Positions 45,485 through 54,424 are shown, counted from the stretch's first letter. The stretch is DNA of 64,000 bases from Alkalinema sp. FACHB-956 (GCF_014697025.1 NZ_JACJRC010000007.1:62001-126000); one strand, 5' to 3'. Translations and numbers: made by a program. Notes: a model not told the origin generated them from the sequence alone.

Positions 45485-47788
45485 CTAGTGTGTTGTGTAC
45501 TGGGCAACTAAGCTCGCTAGTTTTTTGAGATCGATCGGTTTCGCAATATACTCTGTGGCCCCTGCGGTCATGCAAGTCTCCCGATCGCCCGACATTGCCA
45601 TTGCAGTTTGAGCGATAATTGGTAATTCCTGATAGGAATTCTGCGATCGTAACTGACGGATTAAGGTTAAACCATCCACTTCGGGTAAGTTAATATCCAT
45701 CAAAATCAAATGCGGTAAGGCATGATGTAGAGATTGCCACATCTCCTCAGCATCCTTAGCCCAGACGATGTGATAGCCCAACCGACCCAAATAGGCCATG
45801 AGCAACTGACCATTATATAAGTTATCTTCTACCAACAAAATTTCACCCCGCATCTGTAGAGTCTCTTGGGGCTGGGTGGGGGCTATGGGTTGAGATGCGG
45901 CTCGACTGCCTAAAGCAACCGGTGGCTGACCTCGATCGGCAGTACTTTCTGAACTCGCTTCTGAACTCGCTTCTGAATTACCTTGTGAATTACCTTCTGA
46001 ACCTTCTGGCGGAGAGATGGCAGAATTTATAGCCTGAACGGGCGCTGGGGCACAGGCAGAGTCGATCGGAATCACGACTGTAAAGGCCGAACCCTGATTC
46101 AATTCCGATTCCAACTCCACCCAACCCCCATGCAGTTCGGCTAACTTTTGAGTCAGCGCCAATCCCAATCCTGTGCCTTCCGTTGGGCTTGCCACTGCGT
46201 TGGGCAGTTGCTGATAGGGCTTAAAGAGCAAACTTTGCTGTTCTGGAGAAATGCCAGTTCCCGTATCCCACACCGTTAACCGCGTCCAACCGTTCTCCTG
46301 CACCACCCGCAACCCTACAGTACCGACCGCCGTAAACTTGAGGGCATTAGACAGTAAGTTAAACAGCATTTGCTTCAGTCGCAGGGGATCGGCCTTCAGG
46401 GGCAGCAAATCTGCCGGGATGTTCAGTTTAAGAGACAAGCCCCGATCGCTGGCTTTTTCCTTGACTAGCAATAACACAGTTCGACAGAGCGGTTCAATCT
46501 CCACCGACTCCCAATTCAAATCCAGTTGATTGGCTTCAATTTTGGAAAGATCGAGAATGTCGTTAATCAAAGCCAAGAGATGTTGGCCACTGGTGAGAAT
46601 AATTTTGAGATATTCCTGATGGCGTAGACTGCCGGGGTTAAACCCCTGTTCCCGTAAAAGATGGGTAAAGCCCAGAATGGAACTTAAGGGGGTGCGAATT
46701 TCGTGGCTGGTATTGGCTAAAAACTCACTTTTAAGTTGACTAATCTGTTGCAGTTCCTGGTTTCTAACTTGCAGTGTTTGGGTCTGTAATTGCAGTTGGT
46801 TATACGATCGATAACGACCTAAACCTTGCCCAACCAACTGAGCAACCCGTTGAATAAATGCCTTTCTACTGGTCTGAGGAATGGCCTCTAGAAGAGCCGT
46901 ATCCATAATCTGCGGACGCCCAATCAACCAGCCAATTTCCTGGCCTTGAGCCATGAGCCGCCAAGCCCAGCAGCAATCTTGCGCTTCCCACAGTCGTAAC
47001 GTTTCAGAGGCGATCGCTTGGTTCAGCGTCAATTGAATTGTTCCAGGGCGTGAGTTCTCGCTATAGGGATTAGGGCTGGAAGGATTAAGACTAGAAGGAT
47101 TAAGACTAGAAGCGTTAAAACCAGTGGCGTTAAAACTAGTAGCGTTAAAACTAGCCGCGTTAAAAAAACAGGAATCCAAACAACAGGCGTCAATTTTGTA
47201 ATCTATTGTATTGCCTGATGTATTGGTATTGTCTGATGTATGGGTATTGCCTGATGTATTACCTGACGTATTACCTGATGTATGGGTATGGTCTGATGGG
47301 TTGCCTGGGCTGCTATTGGGAGTGCAGGGTGGAGGAGATGAATAATTTGAGTCTGAACTATTTGGAGTGTAATAGGTAGTGGCTCGATAGTGGTTGCCCG
47401 AGGAAGGGAAGGGTGCCAGGAGACTCCGAAACGTAGGATCTAGGGCGATCGCCACCTCTTCTCCGGTCAGAAATCGGGCAATTGCCTCGACTAGGGTTTG
47501 GAGCAGAGGTAACTCGTGATCACTATCGCCCTGCGGTTCGTTGCTTTCGCTCTCGGTACTTTCCTGGGTTAGCCCTTGGTCAAGATAGCCTTCTAGCCAG
47601 TCATCCAATGCATCCCGAAAGGCATGAAATCTTGCTGCGAGCTCCATAGAACCCAGTGCCTGCGTGCCCCATACCGTAGAGCCTAGAGCCGCAGAATCCC
47701 GAGAGTCGGCAACCTTATTGGAGACTTCAGGGTTGAAGTCAACTTGAATTAGGGCAGCCCCCCAGTAACACTGAGTCGAAAGGTTCAT
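45485..47788 (-). CDS. Hybrid histidine kinase/response regulator with repeat-expanded linkers
   Basis: A soluble 767-aa hybrid kinase. The N-terminal 330 residues carry no domain I can name and include two low-complexity blocks, Ser/Gly/Asn/Thr units (NTSGNTSGNT) and FNATSFNATG/LNPSSLNPSS units. Next come HisKA with FLANTSHEIRTPL, HATPase_c with LFNLLSNALKFT, DTGTGIS and GTGLGLALTQK, a second Ser/Glu-rich repeat linker, and a C-terminal receiver with LMDINLPEVDG and IAKPIDL. The blocks are encoded by short tandem repeats in the DNA. The gene lies 87 bp downstream of fraE on the same strand, so it may share that transcript. Confidence 0.9.
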   Translation of the reverse strand: MNLSTQCYWGAALIQVDFNPEVSNKVADSRDSAALGSTVWGTQALGSMELAARFHAFRDALDDWLEGYLDQGLTQESTESESNEPQGDSDHELPLLQTLVEAIARFLTGEEVAIALDPTFRSLLAPFPSSGNHYRATTYYTPNSSDSNYSSPPPCTPNSSPGNPSDHTHTSGNTSGNTSGNTHTSDNTNTSGNTIDYKIDACCLDSCFFNAASFNATSFNATGFNASSLNPSSLNPSSPNPYSENSRPGTIQLTLNQAIASETLRLWEAQDCCWAWRLMAQGQEIGWLIGRPQIMDTALLEAIPQTSRKAFIQRVAQLVGQGLGRYRSYNQLQLQTQTLQVRNQELQQISQLKSEFLANTSHEIRTPLSSILGFTHLLREQGFNPGSLRHQEYLKIILTSGQHLLALINDILDLSKIEANQLDLNWESVEIEPLCRTVLLLVKEKASDRGLSLKLNIPADLLPLKADPLRLKQMLFNLLSNALKFTAVGTVGLRVVQENGWTRLTVWDTGTGISPEQQSLLFKPYQQLPNAVASPTEGTGLGLALTQKLAELHGGWVELESELNQGSAFTVVIPIDSACAPAPVQAINSAISPPEGSEGNSQGNSEASSEASSESTADRGQPPVALGSRAASQPIAPTQPQETLQMRGEILLVEDNLYNGQLLMAYLGRLGYHIVWAKDAEEMWQSLHHALPHLILMDINLPEVDGLTLIRQLRSQNSYQELPIIAQTAMAMSGDRETCMTAGATEYIAKPIDLKKLASLVAQYTTH
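45950..46012 (-). repeat. In-frame tandem repeat in the kinase-receiver linker
   Basis: Units of 12 bp (GAAGCGAGTTCA and GAAGGTAATTCA-like on the minus strand) encode a Gln/Glu/Gly-Asn-Ser/Ala-Ser-Ser run between the ATPase and receiver domains. Confidence 0.7.
47075..47300 (-). repeat. In-frame tandem repeats in the kinase N-terminal region
   Basis: Two blocks: a 15-bp unit (TTAAAACTAGTAGCG-like on the plus strand) at about 47075-47165, and 12/15-bp units related to TATTACCTGATG at about 47200-47300. They encode FNATS/LNPSS and SGNT/HTSGN repeats. All periods keep the reading frame. Confidence 0.75.
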
Positions 47789-47875
47789 AAGGAAACAATC
47801 AGACGTACCAACGCTGTCGCATCAACTCTGTCACCTTGAAGTTGCTTACTCTCCCTTGCTTGGGATCAGTTGATC

Positions 47876-48655
47876 TTAGAACTCTCGGCGCTCAAAGATT
47901 AACGAAGCCAATGCCAGTACAAGAACTATATACAGTAAACCATATCCAGCATTGGCCAGCAGAATATCCGTGCCAGGGATGAGATTGTAGTTCAATTGGT
48001 TCTTTAAATCGAGCCGAGATAGATCGGGCAACACCATGTAGAGATAGCGGGTGACTTGCTCGATCGCGGGATTTTTGGACAGCTTGCCAAGAGTCACCAG
48101 ATCTCGACTGAGGGATCCCATCAAATAGACCGAGAAGGTCATCAGCACCGCTAACAAAGAACTGGTAAAGACCCCAAAACCAATGGCGATCGCGGTGATT
48201 AATGAAAGCTGAAGCCAGAGAAACGCAGAATGGCATAGGAGGGCAAGCCCATTAAACTCCACACGCCCCAACAGCATCACCCCCGCGTAAAGTGCGGTCA
48301 TTATGGCCACTAGAACCGCTAAGACCCCCGACAATCCCAAGTGCTTCCCCAGGATAAATTCCGATCGACTGACAGGCTTCGCAATCAGGACAAAAACCGT
48401 GCGTTTTTCAATTTCTTTATTCACTAGCCCAGTGCCTACAAACACGGTCAGCAACAGACCCAGAACTTGCATGGCCGCCAAGCCTAGATCGGGCAGAATT
48501 TTTTGCTCGGTGGAAGCAGCAATCTCGGGCAGCAGGCGTTGGGCTAGGATGAGGGTAATGCCATAGAACCCAACCAAATAGAGGACGCGATCGCGAATCA
48601 CTTCCCGAAAGACATTCGATGCAATGACTGTAATTCTCGCGATGGAACCGAACAT
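47876..48655 (-). CDS. fraE: ABC-2-type permease, probable filament integrity protein FraE
   Basis: A 259-aa membrane protein with six helices. It has a KEIEKRTVFVLIAKPVSRSE loop near residue 100, typical of ABC-2 family permeases; no ATPase subunit is adjacent. In Anabaena the third gene of the fraC-fraD-fraE operon encodes such a permease-like protein needed for filament integrity and heterocyst maturation. Here it follows proteins that fit FraC and FraD in that order and on one strand, so I call it FraE. The ATG at 48655 is preferred over the TTG at 48709. Confidence 0.68.
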   Translation of the reverse strand: MFGSIARITVIASNVFREVIRDRVLYLVGFYGITLILAQRLLPEIAASTEQKILPDLGLAAMQVLGLLLTVFVGTGLVNKEIEKRTVFVLIAKPVSRSEFILGKHLGLSGVLAVLVAIMTALYAGVMLLGRVEFNGLALLCHSAFLWLQLSLITAIAIGFGVFTSSLLAVLMTFSVYLMGSLSRDLVTLGKLSKNPAIEQVTRYLYMVLPDLSRLDLKNQLNYNLIPGTDILLANAGYGLLYIVLVLALASLIFERREF

Positions 48656-48821
48656 GATGGGATTGGCTGAGAAACGGCTAAAGTTTTGCGACTCCCCTTG
48701 CCTAATCAATTTGCCTGATTAATCAATTTGACTCAGAGTCACTGAACTTAGAGCAAAGAGAGATGCAAAGGGAGAATAACACAGTCTAGCTCGCTTGGTG
48801 CAGTTTCTCAGCCTCCCGACG

Positions 48822-49877
48822 TTAAGCACCCACAGGCTTAGAATCTGGCTTAATCTCGATCGGACGGCTGACATCGTTGCATTTCAAACGGCCCACCACA
48901 CGACTTGCGGGTAGGGCTGCCCCTGCCTTGCGATAGAACTGGCGATTGGGCGTAATTTCGCAGGTTTTGGTGAGGTAATAGCCAGCCTGCTGGGAACTCG
49001 GCCCTTGCCAAACAGCATCCAATTGCACGTTGTACATTGCGCCCGTATCAAAGCGATCGGTGGTGACTTTACCCTGGAGATCCCACAGTTGCCCTTCAAA
49101 TAGTCGCCAACGCTGGGACAATTGTTTTTTGACATCACTTTCGAGATCGTTGACCCATTGCTTTTGGGCTTTGTTTTCAAATAACCAGCGTTCAATCTCG
49201 CTCCAATTCTGCTTCTCTAGGCGGCTCCGCAGCTGAGACTCGGCAGTATTGAGCACATCTTTGCCCAAGGGAGCGCCCCGATCGAAGTTGGAAACCCGCA
49301 CGACAAAAGAGCTACTGGTAAAGTCATCGGCAAGCAAACTGGGATAAATGCTAAGCCACCCCTGTAGCAAAAAGTAGAACTGGAACCAGCAGGCTACCAA
49401 CACATGACTAAGCAAAAACAGCACCATGCCTTGGCGCTTATCCTTACCGGGCCAGGTAAATTCGGGGGTTTTGCTGCCACCGTTGGTTTTAATAAAATTG
49501 GGAATTAAGCCAATGAAAGCCGCTAAGATCGGCCAGACAATGAATGCAGGGGGGGTAATGGCGGTCAATTGCCCAAAGTTGCCCCAACTGCCAAAGAGAA
49601 ATAGACAAATCAAGGCAGAGATAATCCAAGGCCCCAAAAAGATCTGGGTGAAGACGCCCGGAAACGTGAGAGCCTTCTTGACCGGCGGTTCATAGACAAA
49701 CCACCAAGCCGCCAAAATCAAGAAAATCCAGCCACAGGATGAAATGATGTTTTGCGCGATCGAGGTGGTGAAAAAGGCAATGAATGACGAAAACAAACTC
49801 AGCAATAACAAAGTTTGCCAGGATGCAGGCTGTTTAGGGGTCAGAAAGTTACGAATTTCTTGAATAAACTCTTTCAT
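48822..49877 (-). CDS. fraD: Probable septal filament integrity protein FraD (DUF5357-like)
   Basis: A 351-aa protein with five membrane helices in the first 190 residues, followed by a long periplasmic part. That part begins with a predicted coiled coil (NTAESQLRSRLEKQNWSEIE ...) and ends in a small globular region. Five helices plus a periplasmic coiled coil is the known layout of FraD, a septal-junction protein that joins neighbouring cells in filamentous cyanobacteria. It lies between genes that fit FraC and FraE. Assignment relies on topology, order and remembered family features, not on an alignment. Confidence 0.68.
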   Translation of the reverse strand: MKEFIQEIRNFLTPKQPASWQTLLLLSLFSSFIAFFTTSIAQNIISSCGWIFLILAAWWFVYEPPVKKALTFPGVFTQIFLGPWIISALICLFLFGSWGNFGQLTAITPPAFIVWPILAAFIGLIPNFIKTNGGSKTPEFTWPGKDKRQGMVLFLLSHVLVACWFQFYFLLQGWLSIYPSLLADDFTSSSFVVRVSNFDRGAPLGKDVLNTAESQLRSRLEKQNWSEIERWLFENKAQKQWVNDLESDVKKQLSQRWRLFEGQLWDLQGKVTTDRFDTGAMYNVQLDAVWQGPSSQQAGYYLTKTCEITPNRQFYRKAGAALPASRVVGRLKCNDVSRPIEIKPDSKPVGA

Positions 49878-50193
49878 GGCAGCGCGTTCATGGCAACTTT
49901 GTGAGGCAAATTAGCATTTAGCAAGTTAGCGGCAAGCAGTTGAGCTAAAGCTGTCAATGGAGCAACGAGATGAAGAAGACTGACCAGATATTGACCAGAT
50001 ACTGGCGAAAAGAATGGGACAGATTCTGAAGGACGAGTTTTCAGTCAATGGAGCTGTAACGCTTATCGCAATAACGTTGGTCAATGGAAGGACAGGAACT
50101 CCGAACCGTTCAGACCTAAGAGGCCGTTCACATACCGTACTGCTCGCATATGCTTGTGATAGATCATCTGCGAGACCTTAGCTTGTGCAGAGA

Positions 50194-50757
50194 CTAGCGC
50201 GGCAACGGCGGCTGAGCCACGAGGATGCGAATCGCTAGAATAATGCTGATGGCCGTAAAGCTAAAGGCGTTGGCCCAAAGTACCGCCAGAGGCCGATTGG
50301 ACTCCGGGGCAAAGATAGGATTTGTCTGTTGTTGACGAAGCCGACCTTTAAATTTGGGTGACTCATCCCCTTTTTTCTCGGGGAGTGTACTTTTTTCCAA
50401 GAGCAATTCTAGCCACTCAATGCCCTGGAGCTTCAACAGAAAGGTGACTAGGAAGATCCCAAACCCTAGGCCAATCATGATGGGCGGAATCGATCGAATC
50501 CCAAAGAAGACATAGTCGATCACGAGGATGCGATAGGGCTCTGGGAGTAGGGGTTCCGCGACGAAAAAAGCTACCCAACCTAACACCGTGGTGAAAAGGT
50601 TGATGGAAGCAGCATACTGCATACTCACTTTGCGTCCCAAGTCCAGCCGCACGTTCAAGACGGCAGCTTCGATAGCGATCGCCAAAATCAGAAAGAGGAG
50701 CTGAAAGGCGATCGCCCGTAGGGGCAAAACATCGGTAAAAGTGGTGATCGGTGGCAT
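50194..50757 (-). CDS. fraC: Probable filament integrity protein FraC
   Basis: A 187-aa protein with three or four membrane helices (residues about 13-33, 50-67, 85-108 and 160-180) and a basic cytoplasmic stretch (EKKGDESPKFKGRLRQQQ) before the last helix. Start MPPITTFTDVLPLRAIAFQ and length resemble FraC, which localises to septa and is required for FraD placement and molecular exchange between cells. It is the first gene of the fraCDE set; the 316-bp gap to fraD (49878-50193) contains no gene but has short repeats such as TGACCAGATATTGACCAGATACTGG. Confidence 0.68.
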   Translation of the reverse strand: MPPITTFTDVLPLRAIAFQLLFLILAIAIEAAVLNVRLDLGRKVSMQYAASINLFTTVLGWVAFFVAEPLLPEPYRILVIDYVFFGIRSIPPIMIGLGFGIFLVTFLLKLQGIEWLELLLEKSTLPEKKGDESPKFKGRLRQQQTNPIFAPESNRPLAVLWANAFSFTAISIILAIRILVAQPPLPR

Positions 50758-50839
50758 TGCGACCCAACTTAGCGCTCTGTCCCCACGATTTTACGCGCGT
50801 TCTCTCCATTTGGAACGGAAACTTTGACCCAGAAAATAT

Positions 50840-50869
50840 AGCCCTCGATCAAGTAACGGATCGAGGGCT
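50840..50869 (-). terminator. Terminator of the GHL10 glycosidase gene
   Basis: Perfect 11-bp inverted repeat AGCCCTCGATC / GATCGAGGGCT. On the minus strand it is followed by TATATTTTC. It separates the glycosidase gene from fraC, which is transcribed in the same direction. Confidence 0.75.
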
Positions 50870-50924
50870 GTGGTTGAGGAACCTGCCAGGGATTCCATGG
50901 GCACTTAATAGGCAGGAGGCAAGC

Positions 50925-52208
50925 TTATGGCGTGGCTGAGCCGGCGATCCGGGTGGCTGGATTTGGGAACAGTGCTTGAAAGCCTGCTAGACGATCGGCC
51001 AAGGGATCCGGTGACTGATCCCAGAGGGTTTCGTAGTAGAAGAAGGAGACCCCCAGCCCCGCCTGTTGCGAGGCCCAGACCTGGGATTGAATTTGCTGGA
51101 TGGAAACGGGTTTGTTCCGTAGACCTGTCAGGATCCCGATCGCGGTGGGAATTTTTTTCTGGGTTTCCTGAATTTCGGGACGCGATAATTTAGCCGCAAA
51201 GCTTTGCAAGTCCGATCGATACACCTGCATGACCAATTCGTCCACGATCCCCTTACGGACCCAGTTCAGCCAATCCTGGAGATGGAACTTGTAGGCGTGG
51301 TCGTAGTAGTTGGGCGAGACGGAGAAAATGGCTTGGGCTTTCTTCGCCTTGACGGCCTGATTCAGTTGGGTCATGAAGGCGGTGATCTTATCGGCCCGCC
51401 ACTTTACCCAGGCTTCGTCGGCGGGATTGGCGGGAGGGGCTTTTTTCGTTTCTTTTTTGTAGAGTTCGATGGTGTAGCGATCGTAGCCAAACTCGCGGGG
51501 TAGGCTCATATTGTCATCGAACTGGATCCCGTCTACGTCGTATTGCTGCATCACTTCCATTACCAACTGGGTGATGAACTGTTGCACCTCAGGATGGAAG
51601 GGATTGAGCCAAGCCACTTCCCCCGCAGGCCCCACGGAGGTTTGGCTGCCGTCGCGTTTTTGGGTGAGCCAGTCGGGATGGGCTAGGGCGAGTTCCGAAG
51701 TTTCCGGTGTCATAAACCCAAACTCAAACCAGGGGATCACTAACAGGCCCTGACGGTGAGCTTGGTTCACCACATCTTGCAAAATATCGTGACCGTCGGA
51801 TCCTCGGTATTGGAAGGGCTGGATCCCCATCTGCTGGGCGAGGGGACTGGTATACATGACATAGCCTGAATTCCAGATAACGGGATAGATCGTGTTGAAG
51901 TGGAGGCTGCTGAGTTTACCCATGGCGTCTTGGGTGCGTTGGCGATCCTGCATGATGTCCATGTCGTTCAGGGTCATCCACACGCCCCGAATTTCCTGCC
52001 GGGGGGCTTGGGGCGGCGGCGCGATGGGAAAAGCGTCCAACTGGGCGATCGCGGGTATCCCTGACAGCAGGACAATCCCCCAGGACAGTAGAAAGAGGAT
52101 GGGCCACAGCCATCGCAGCCGAAGACGCGATCGCCCCAATGAGGTAGACCGATGGGAACGGCGGGACGCTGAAGGATGGAGCAAGGGAAGGGAGGAGAAG
52201 ACGCTCAT
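50925..52208 (-). CDS. GHL10-type glycoside hydrolase-like protein
   Basis: A 427-aa protein with a basic N terminus and one hydrophobic segment (WPILFLLSWGIVLLSGIPAIA) acting as signal peptide or anchor. The catalytic-type barrel of the GHL10 (DUF187) family follows: EIRGVWMTLNDMDIM, HFNTIYPVIWNSGYV, QAHRQGLLVIPWFEFGFM, WLNPFHPEVQ and YDVDGIQFDDNMSLP. Family members are thought to cleave glycans of the cell envelope; a related protein helps trim denuded peptidoglycan. It would act in the periplasm. It has its own terminator before fraC, so a link to septal biology is only positional. Confidence 0.85.
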   Translation of the reverse strand: MSVFSSLPLLHPSASRRSHRSTSLGRSRLRLRWLWPILFLLSWGIVLLSGIPAIAQLDAFPIAPPPQAPRQEIRGVWMTLNDMDIMQDRQRTQDAMGKLSSLHFNTIYPVIWNSGYVMYTSPLAQQMGIQPFQYRGSDGHDILQDVVNQAHRQGLLVIPWFEFGFMTPETSELALAHPDWLTQKRDGSQTSVGPAGEVAWLNPFHPEVQQFITQLVMEVMQQYDVDGIQFDDNMSLPREFGYDRYTIELYKKETKKAPPANPADEAWVKWRADKITAFMTQLNQAVKAKKAQAIFSVSPNYYDHAYKFHLQDWLNWVRKGIVDELVMQVYRSDLQSFAAKLSRPEIQETQKKIPTAIGILTGLRNKPVSIQQIQSQVWASQQAGLGVSFFYYETLWDQSPDPLADRLAGFQALFPNPATRIAGSATP

Positions 52209-52472
52209 GGGTATCTACAGAAGTGCACGATCAATCAGGAGAAAGAAGATTTAAGCGAGCTAGGCAGCGGTACTTGCTAGGCAGCCGGGATCCATGTTGA
52301 TCACTCTGGATAGATTGCTCTCCAGTCTACAAGGATCCTTTTTCTCTGCTTAGGAACTCGATCGCAGGCGGTGAATGGGAGAATTCAACGGCTGGGGCAA
52401 GTGATAGAACAGACGCTGGAGCACGCTACTGTTGATTGTTGAAATGACAATCGTCCAAATTGTTCCCTGCAA

Positions 52473-52514
52473 CGGTTATTGCCAACAGGTTATTGCCAAC
52501 AGGTTATTGCCAAC
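52473..52514. repeat. 14-bp tandem repeat, three copies
   Basis: GGTTATTGCCAACA occurs at 52473-52486 and 52487-52500, and with one change at 52501-52514. It lies in the 753-bp gap between the glycosidase and adenosyltransferase genes. Confidence 0.9.
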
Positions 52515-52519
52515 CCTGC

Positions 52520-52670
52520 TTTCAAGCTTTCAACCCGTGATTCCCCACCGGTAGGACACAAGGGGCGAAATGACCTATCCTCTGGTTTCACCGATCGGGG
52601 CTTAGCTTCAGGATAAACCTGGGTTTGGCTGGCATTTGCCTGCCTGTGGCCATCATCGTGTACCGTCCCC
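52520..52670 (+). promoter_or_regulatory. Candidate structured leader, possibly a divergent cobalamin riboswitch
   Basis: This part of the 52209-52961 gap is GC-rich and can form a stable hairpin, CCACCGGTAGG with CCTATCCTCTGG, followed by GGATAAACCTGG and TTTGGCTGGCATTTGCC. The last part has the skeleton of a B12 box (GCC-hairpin-CTGCC) and the next plus-strand gene is a corrinoid adenosyltransferase. The core GCCACTG element is not present, so this is only a candidate. Confidence 0.25.
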
Positions 52671-52673
52671 GCT

Positions 52674-52703
52674 GCAACGTTCATGCCTGCAACGTTCACG
52701 CCT
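52674..52703. repeat. 15-bp tandem duplication
   Basis: GCAACGTTCATGCCT is followed directly by GCAACGTTCACGCCT, downstream of the candidate leader. Confidence 0.75.
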
Positions 52704-52961
52704 ACAACACCTACTTCTGTCCTGGGTTGGCAAAATAGACACTATATCTAGTGTTGATTTCAATAAAATCCTGTTCCAAAACGCAAAAGTTCGCTAAGAT
52801 ATGCTCACATTTCCAATCACCCTTGCTCTGGTCGGTTTCGCCTAATTCTCTGAGCCTTCCTCCGGCTTGGGAACCTCTTGCTCTAGCCGACTGAGCAATC
52901 TTTCTCAGAATGCGACGGTTCTGAATTTTCCCTTTCGTTGGCCCTTCTCGTTAATAGACCT

Positions 52962-54095
52962 ATGGTTCGGACAGGCATTGGCATTCGTACAGCACAGGAT
53001 CGGACGGAACGACTGGTCGGGCAGATCCATGTCTATGACGGGGCGGGCAAAGGGAAGTCCCAGGCAGCCTTGGGGGTGGTGCTGCGATCGATCGGCCTAG
53101 GCATCCAGACCTTTTCCCAAACGCGGGTATTATTGTTGCGGTTTTTGAAGGGGCCGGGGCGTACCTACGACGAAGATGCCGCGATCGAGGCTCTGCAACG
53201 GGGCTTTCCCCACTTGATCGACCAGGTGCGTACGGGGCGGGCAGAATTCTTTGGGGCTGAGGAGATCACCAAGTTCGATCGCCTAGAAGCGCAACGGGGC
53301 TGGGATGTGGCTAAGGGCGCGATCGCGTCGGGGCTGTATTCCGTGGTGGTGATGGATGAACTGAATCCGGTGCTGGATTTGGGACTGCTGCCCGTGGATG
53401 AGGTGGTGCGGACGCTGAAACGCAAACCGGAGCATATGGAAATTATTGCGACGGGTCGGGGGGCACCCCAGGCGCTGGTGGATATTGCTGATCTCCATTC
53501 GGAAATGAAGCCGCACTACCACACGCTACCGGAAGGGCAAGGCATTACCGGGATTGAGATTTACACCGGGGAAGGAAAGGGGAAATCAACCAGTGCGTTG
53601 GGCAAGGCGTTGCAGGCGATCGGGCGAGGCATCAGTCAGGACAAGTCCCACCGGGTGCTGATCATGCAGTGGCTCAAGGGTGGCGTGGGTTACACAGAGG
53701 ACAGTGCGATTCAAGCCCTGCGCCAAAGTTACCCCAATTTAGTAGACCATCAACGATCGGGGCGGGATGCGATCGTTTGGCGGGGGCAGCAGCAGGATAT
53801 TGATTATGTGGAGGCGGAGCGGGGCTGGGAAATTGCCAAGTCCGCGATCGCGTCGGGGATGTATAAAACGATTATTTTGGATGAGTTAAACCCCACGATC
53901 GATCTGGAGTTGTTGCCTGAGGAACCGATCGTGCAGGCGTTGTTGCGCAAGCCCAAGGATACCGAGGTGATCATCACTGGGCGTTGCAAAAATCATCCCG
54001 CCTATTTCGATCTAGCCAGTGTCCATTCCGAAATGGTCTGTCACAAGCATTACGCAGCACGCGGCGTGGATCTCAAGCGCGGCGTTGATTTTTAG
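52962..54095 (+). CDS. Tandem-fused corrinoid adenosyltransferase (CobO/CobA-type)
   Basis: A 377-aa protein made of two related CobA/CobO/BtuR P-loop domains. Domain 1 has YDGAGKGKSQ (residues 25-34), domain 2 YTGEGKGKST (201-210). Each repeats the family's later motifs: LRFLKGPG and MQWLKGG, YSVVVMDELNPVLD and YKTIILDELNPTID, EIIATGRG and EVIITGRC. Such enzymes adenosylate cob(I)yrinic acid diamide or cobalamin in B12 synthesis. Both P-loops look intact. The ATG at 52962 is used; a TTG at 52938 is possible. The double-domain form is known in cyanobacteria, where its exact activity is less certain. Confidence 0.82.
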   Translation: MVRTGIGIRTAQDRTERLVGQIHVYDGAGKGKSQAALGVVLRSIGLGIQTFSQTRVLLLRFLKGPGRTYDEDAAIEALQRGFPHLIDQVRTGRAEFFGAEEITKFDRLEAQRGWDVAKGAIASGLYSVVVMDELNPVLDLGLLPVDEVVRTLKRKPEHMEIIATGRGAPQALVDIADLHSEMKPHYHTLPEGQGITGIEIYTGEGKGKSTSALGKALQAIGRGISQDKSHRVLIMQWLKGGVGYTEDSAIQALRQSYPNLVDHQRSGRDAIVWRGQQQDIDYVEAERGWEIAKSAIASGMYKTIILDELNPTIDLELLPEEPIVQALLRKPKDTEVIITGRCKNHPAYFDLASVHSEMVCHKHYAARGVDLKRGVDF

Positions 54096-54107
54096 GAGGC
54101 GTTGATT

Positions 54108-54424
54108 TTATCGACTGAGTTGCCTAATGATGCAGCATCCAGGGCCTATTATGCTGTTTTCCACGCTGCATCCGCTTGATTGTTGGCACAAAACTTAGAG
54201 TTTAAGAGTCACGCCGGAGTTTTGAGATCTATCAGCTTAAACTTTGTGAAACCCGGAATCCTTGAAACTAGCGTTGGACGCGATCTGAATTGGCTAGCCG
54301 AATTGCGTCAAACAGCTGACTACGGAGAAATACGCAACGTTTCTATGCTTCACTGCCTAGGGAGGGGTAAGCCATCGCCGCCTACGAAGGAGCTGAAGCG
54401 ATCGCCTTGCATAAATCGATCGGG
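54108..54424 (+). pseudogene. Decayed HEPN-domain protein gene
   Basis: From about 54108 the frame reads LSTELPNDAASRAYYAVFHA (the HEPN start SRAYYAxFHA), then ASA, a TGA stop at 54177-54179, and continues in the same frame with LLAQNLEFKSHAGVLRSIS, NFVKPGIL, GRDLNWLAELRQTADYGEI. These match the second half of HEPN domains (SHxGV, FVK, LxxLRxxADY). A later frameshift moves to EAIAAYEGAEAIALH. The normal N terminus is also missing. HEPN proteins are usually RNases or toxins paired with nucleotidyltransferase (MNT) antitoxins; no MNT partner is nearby. The gene is broken by stop and frameshift. Confidence 0.65.
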
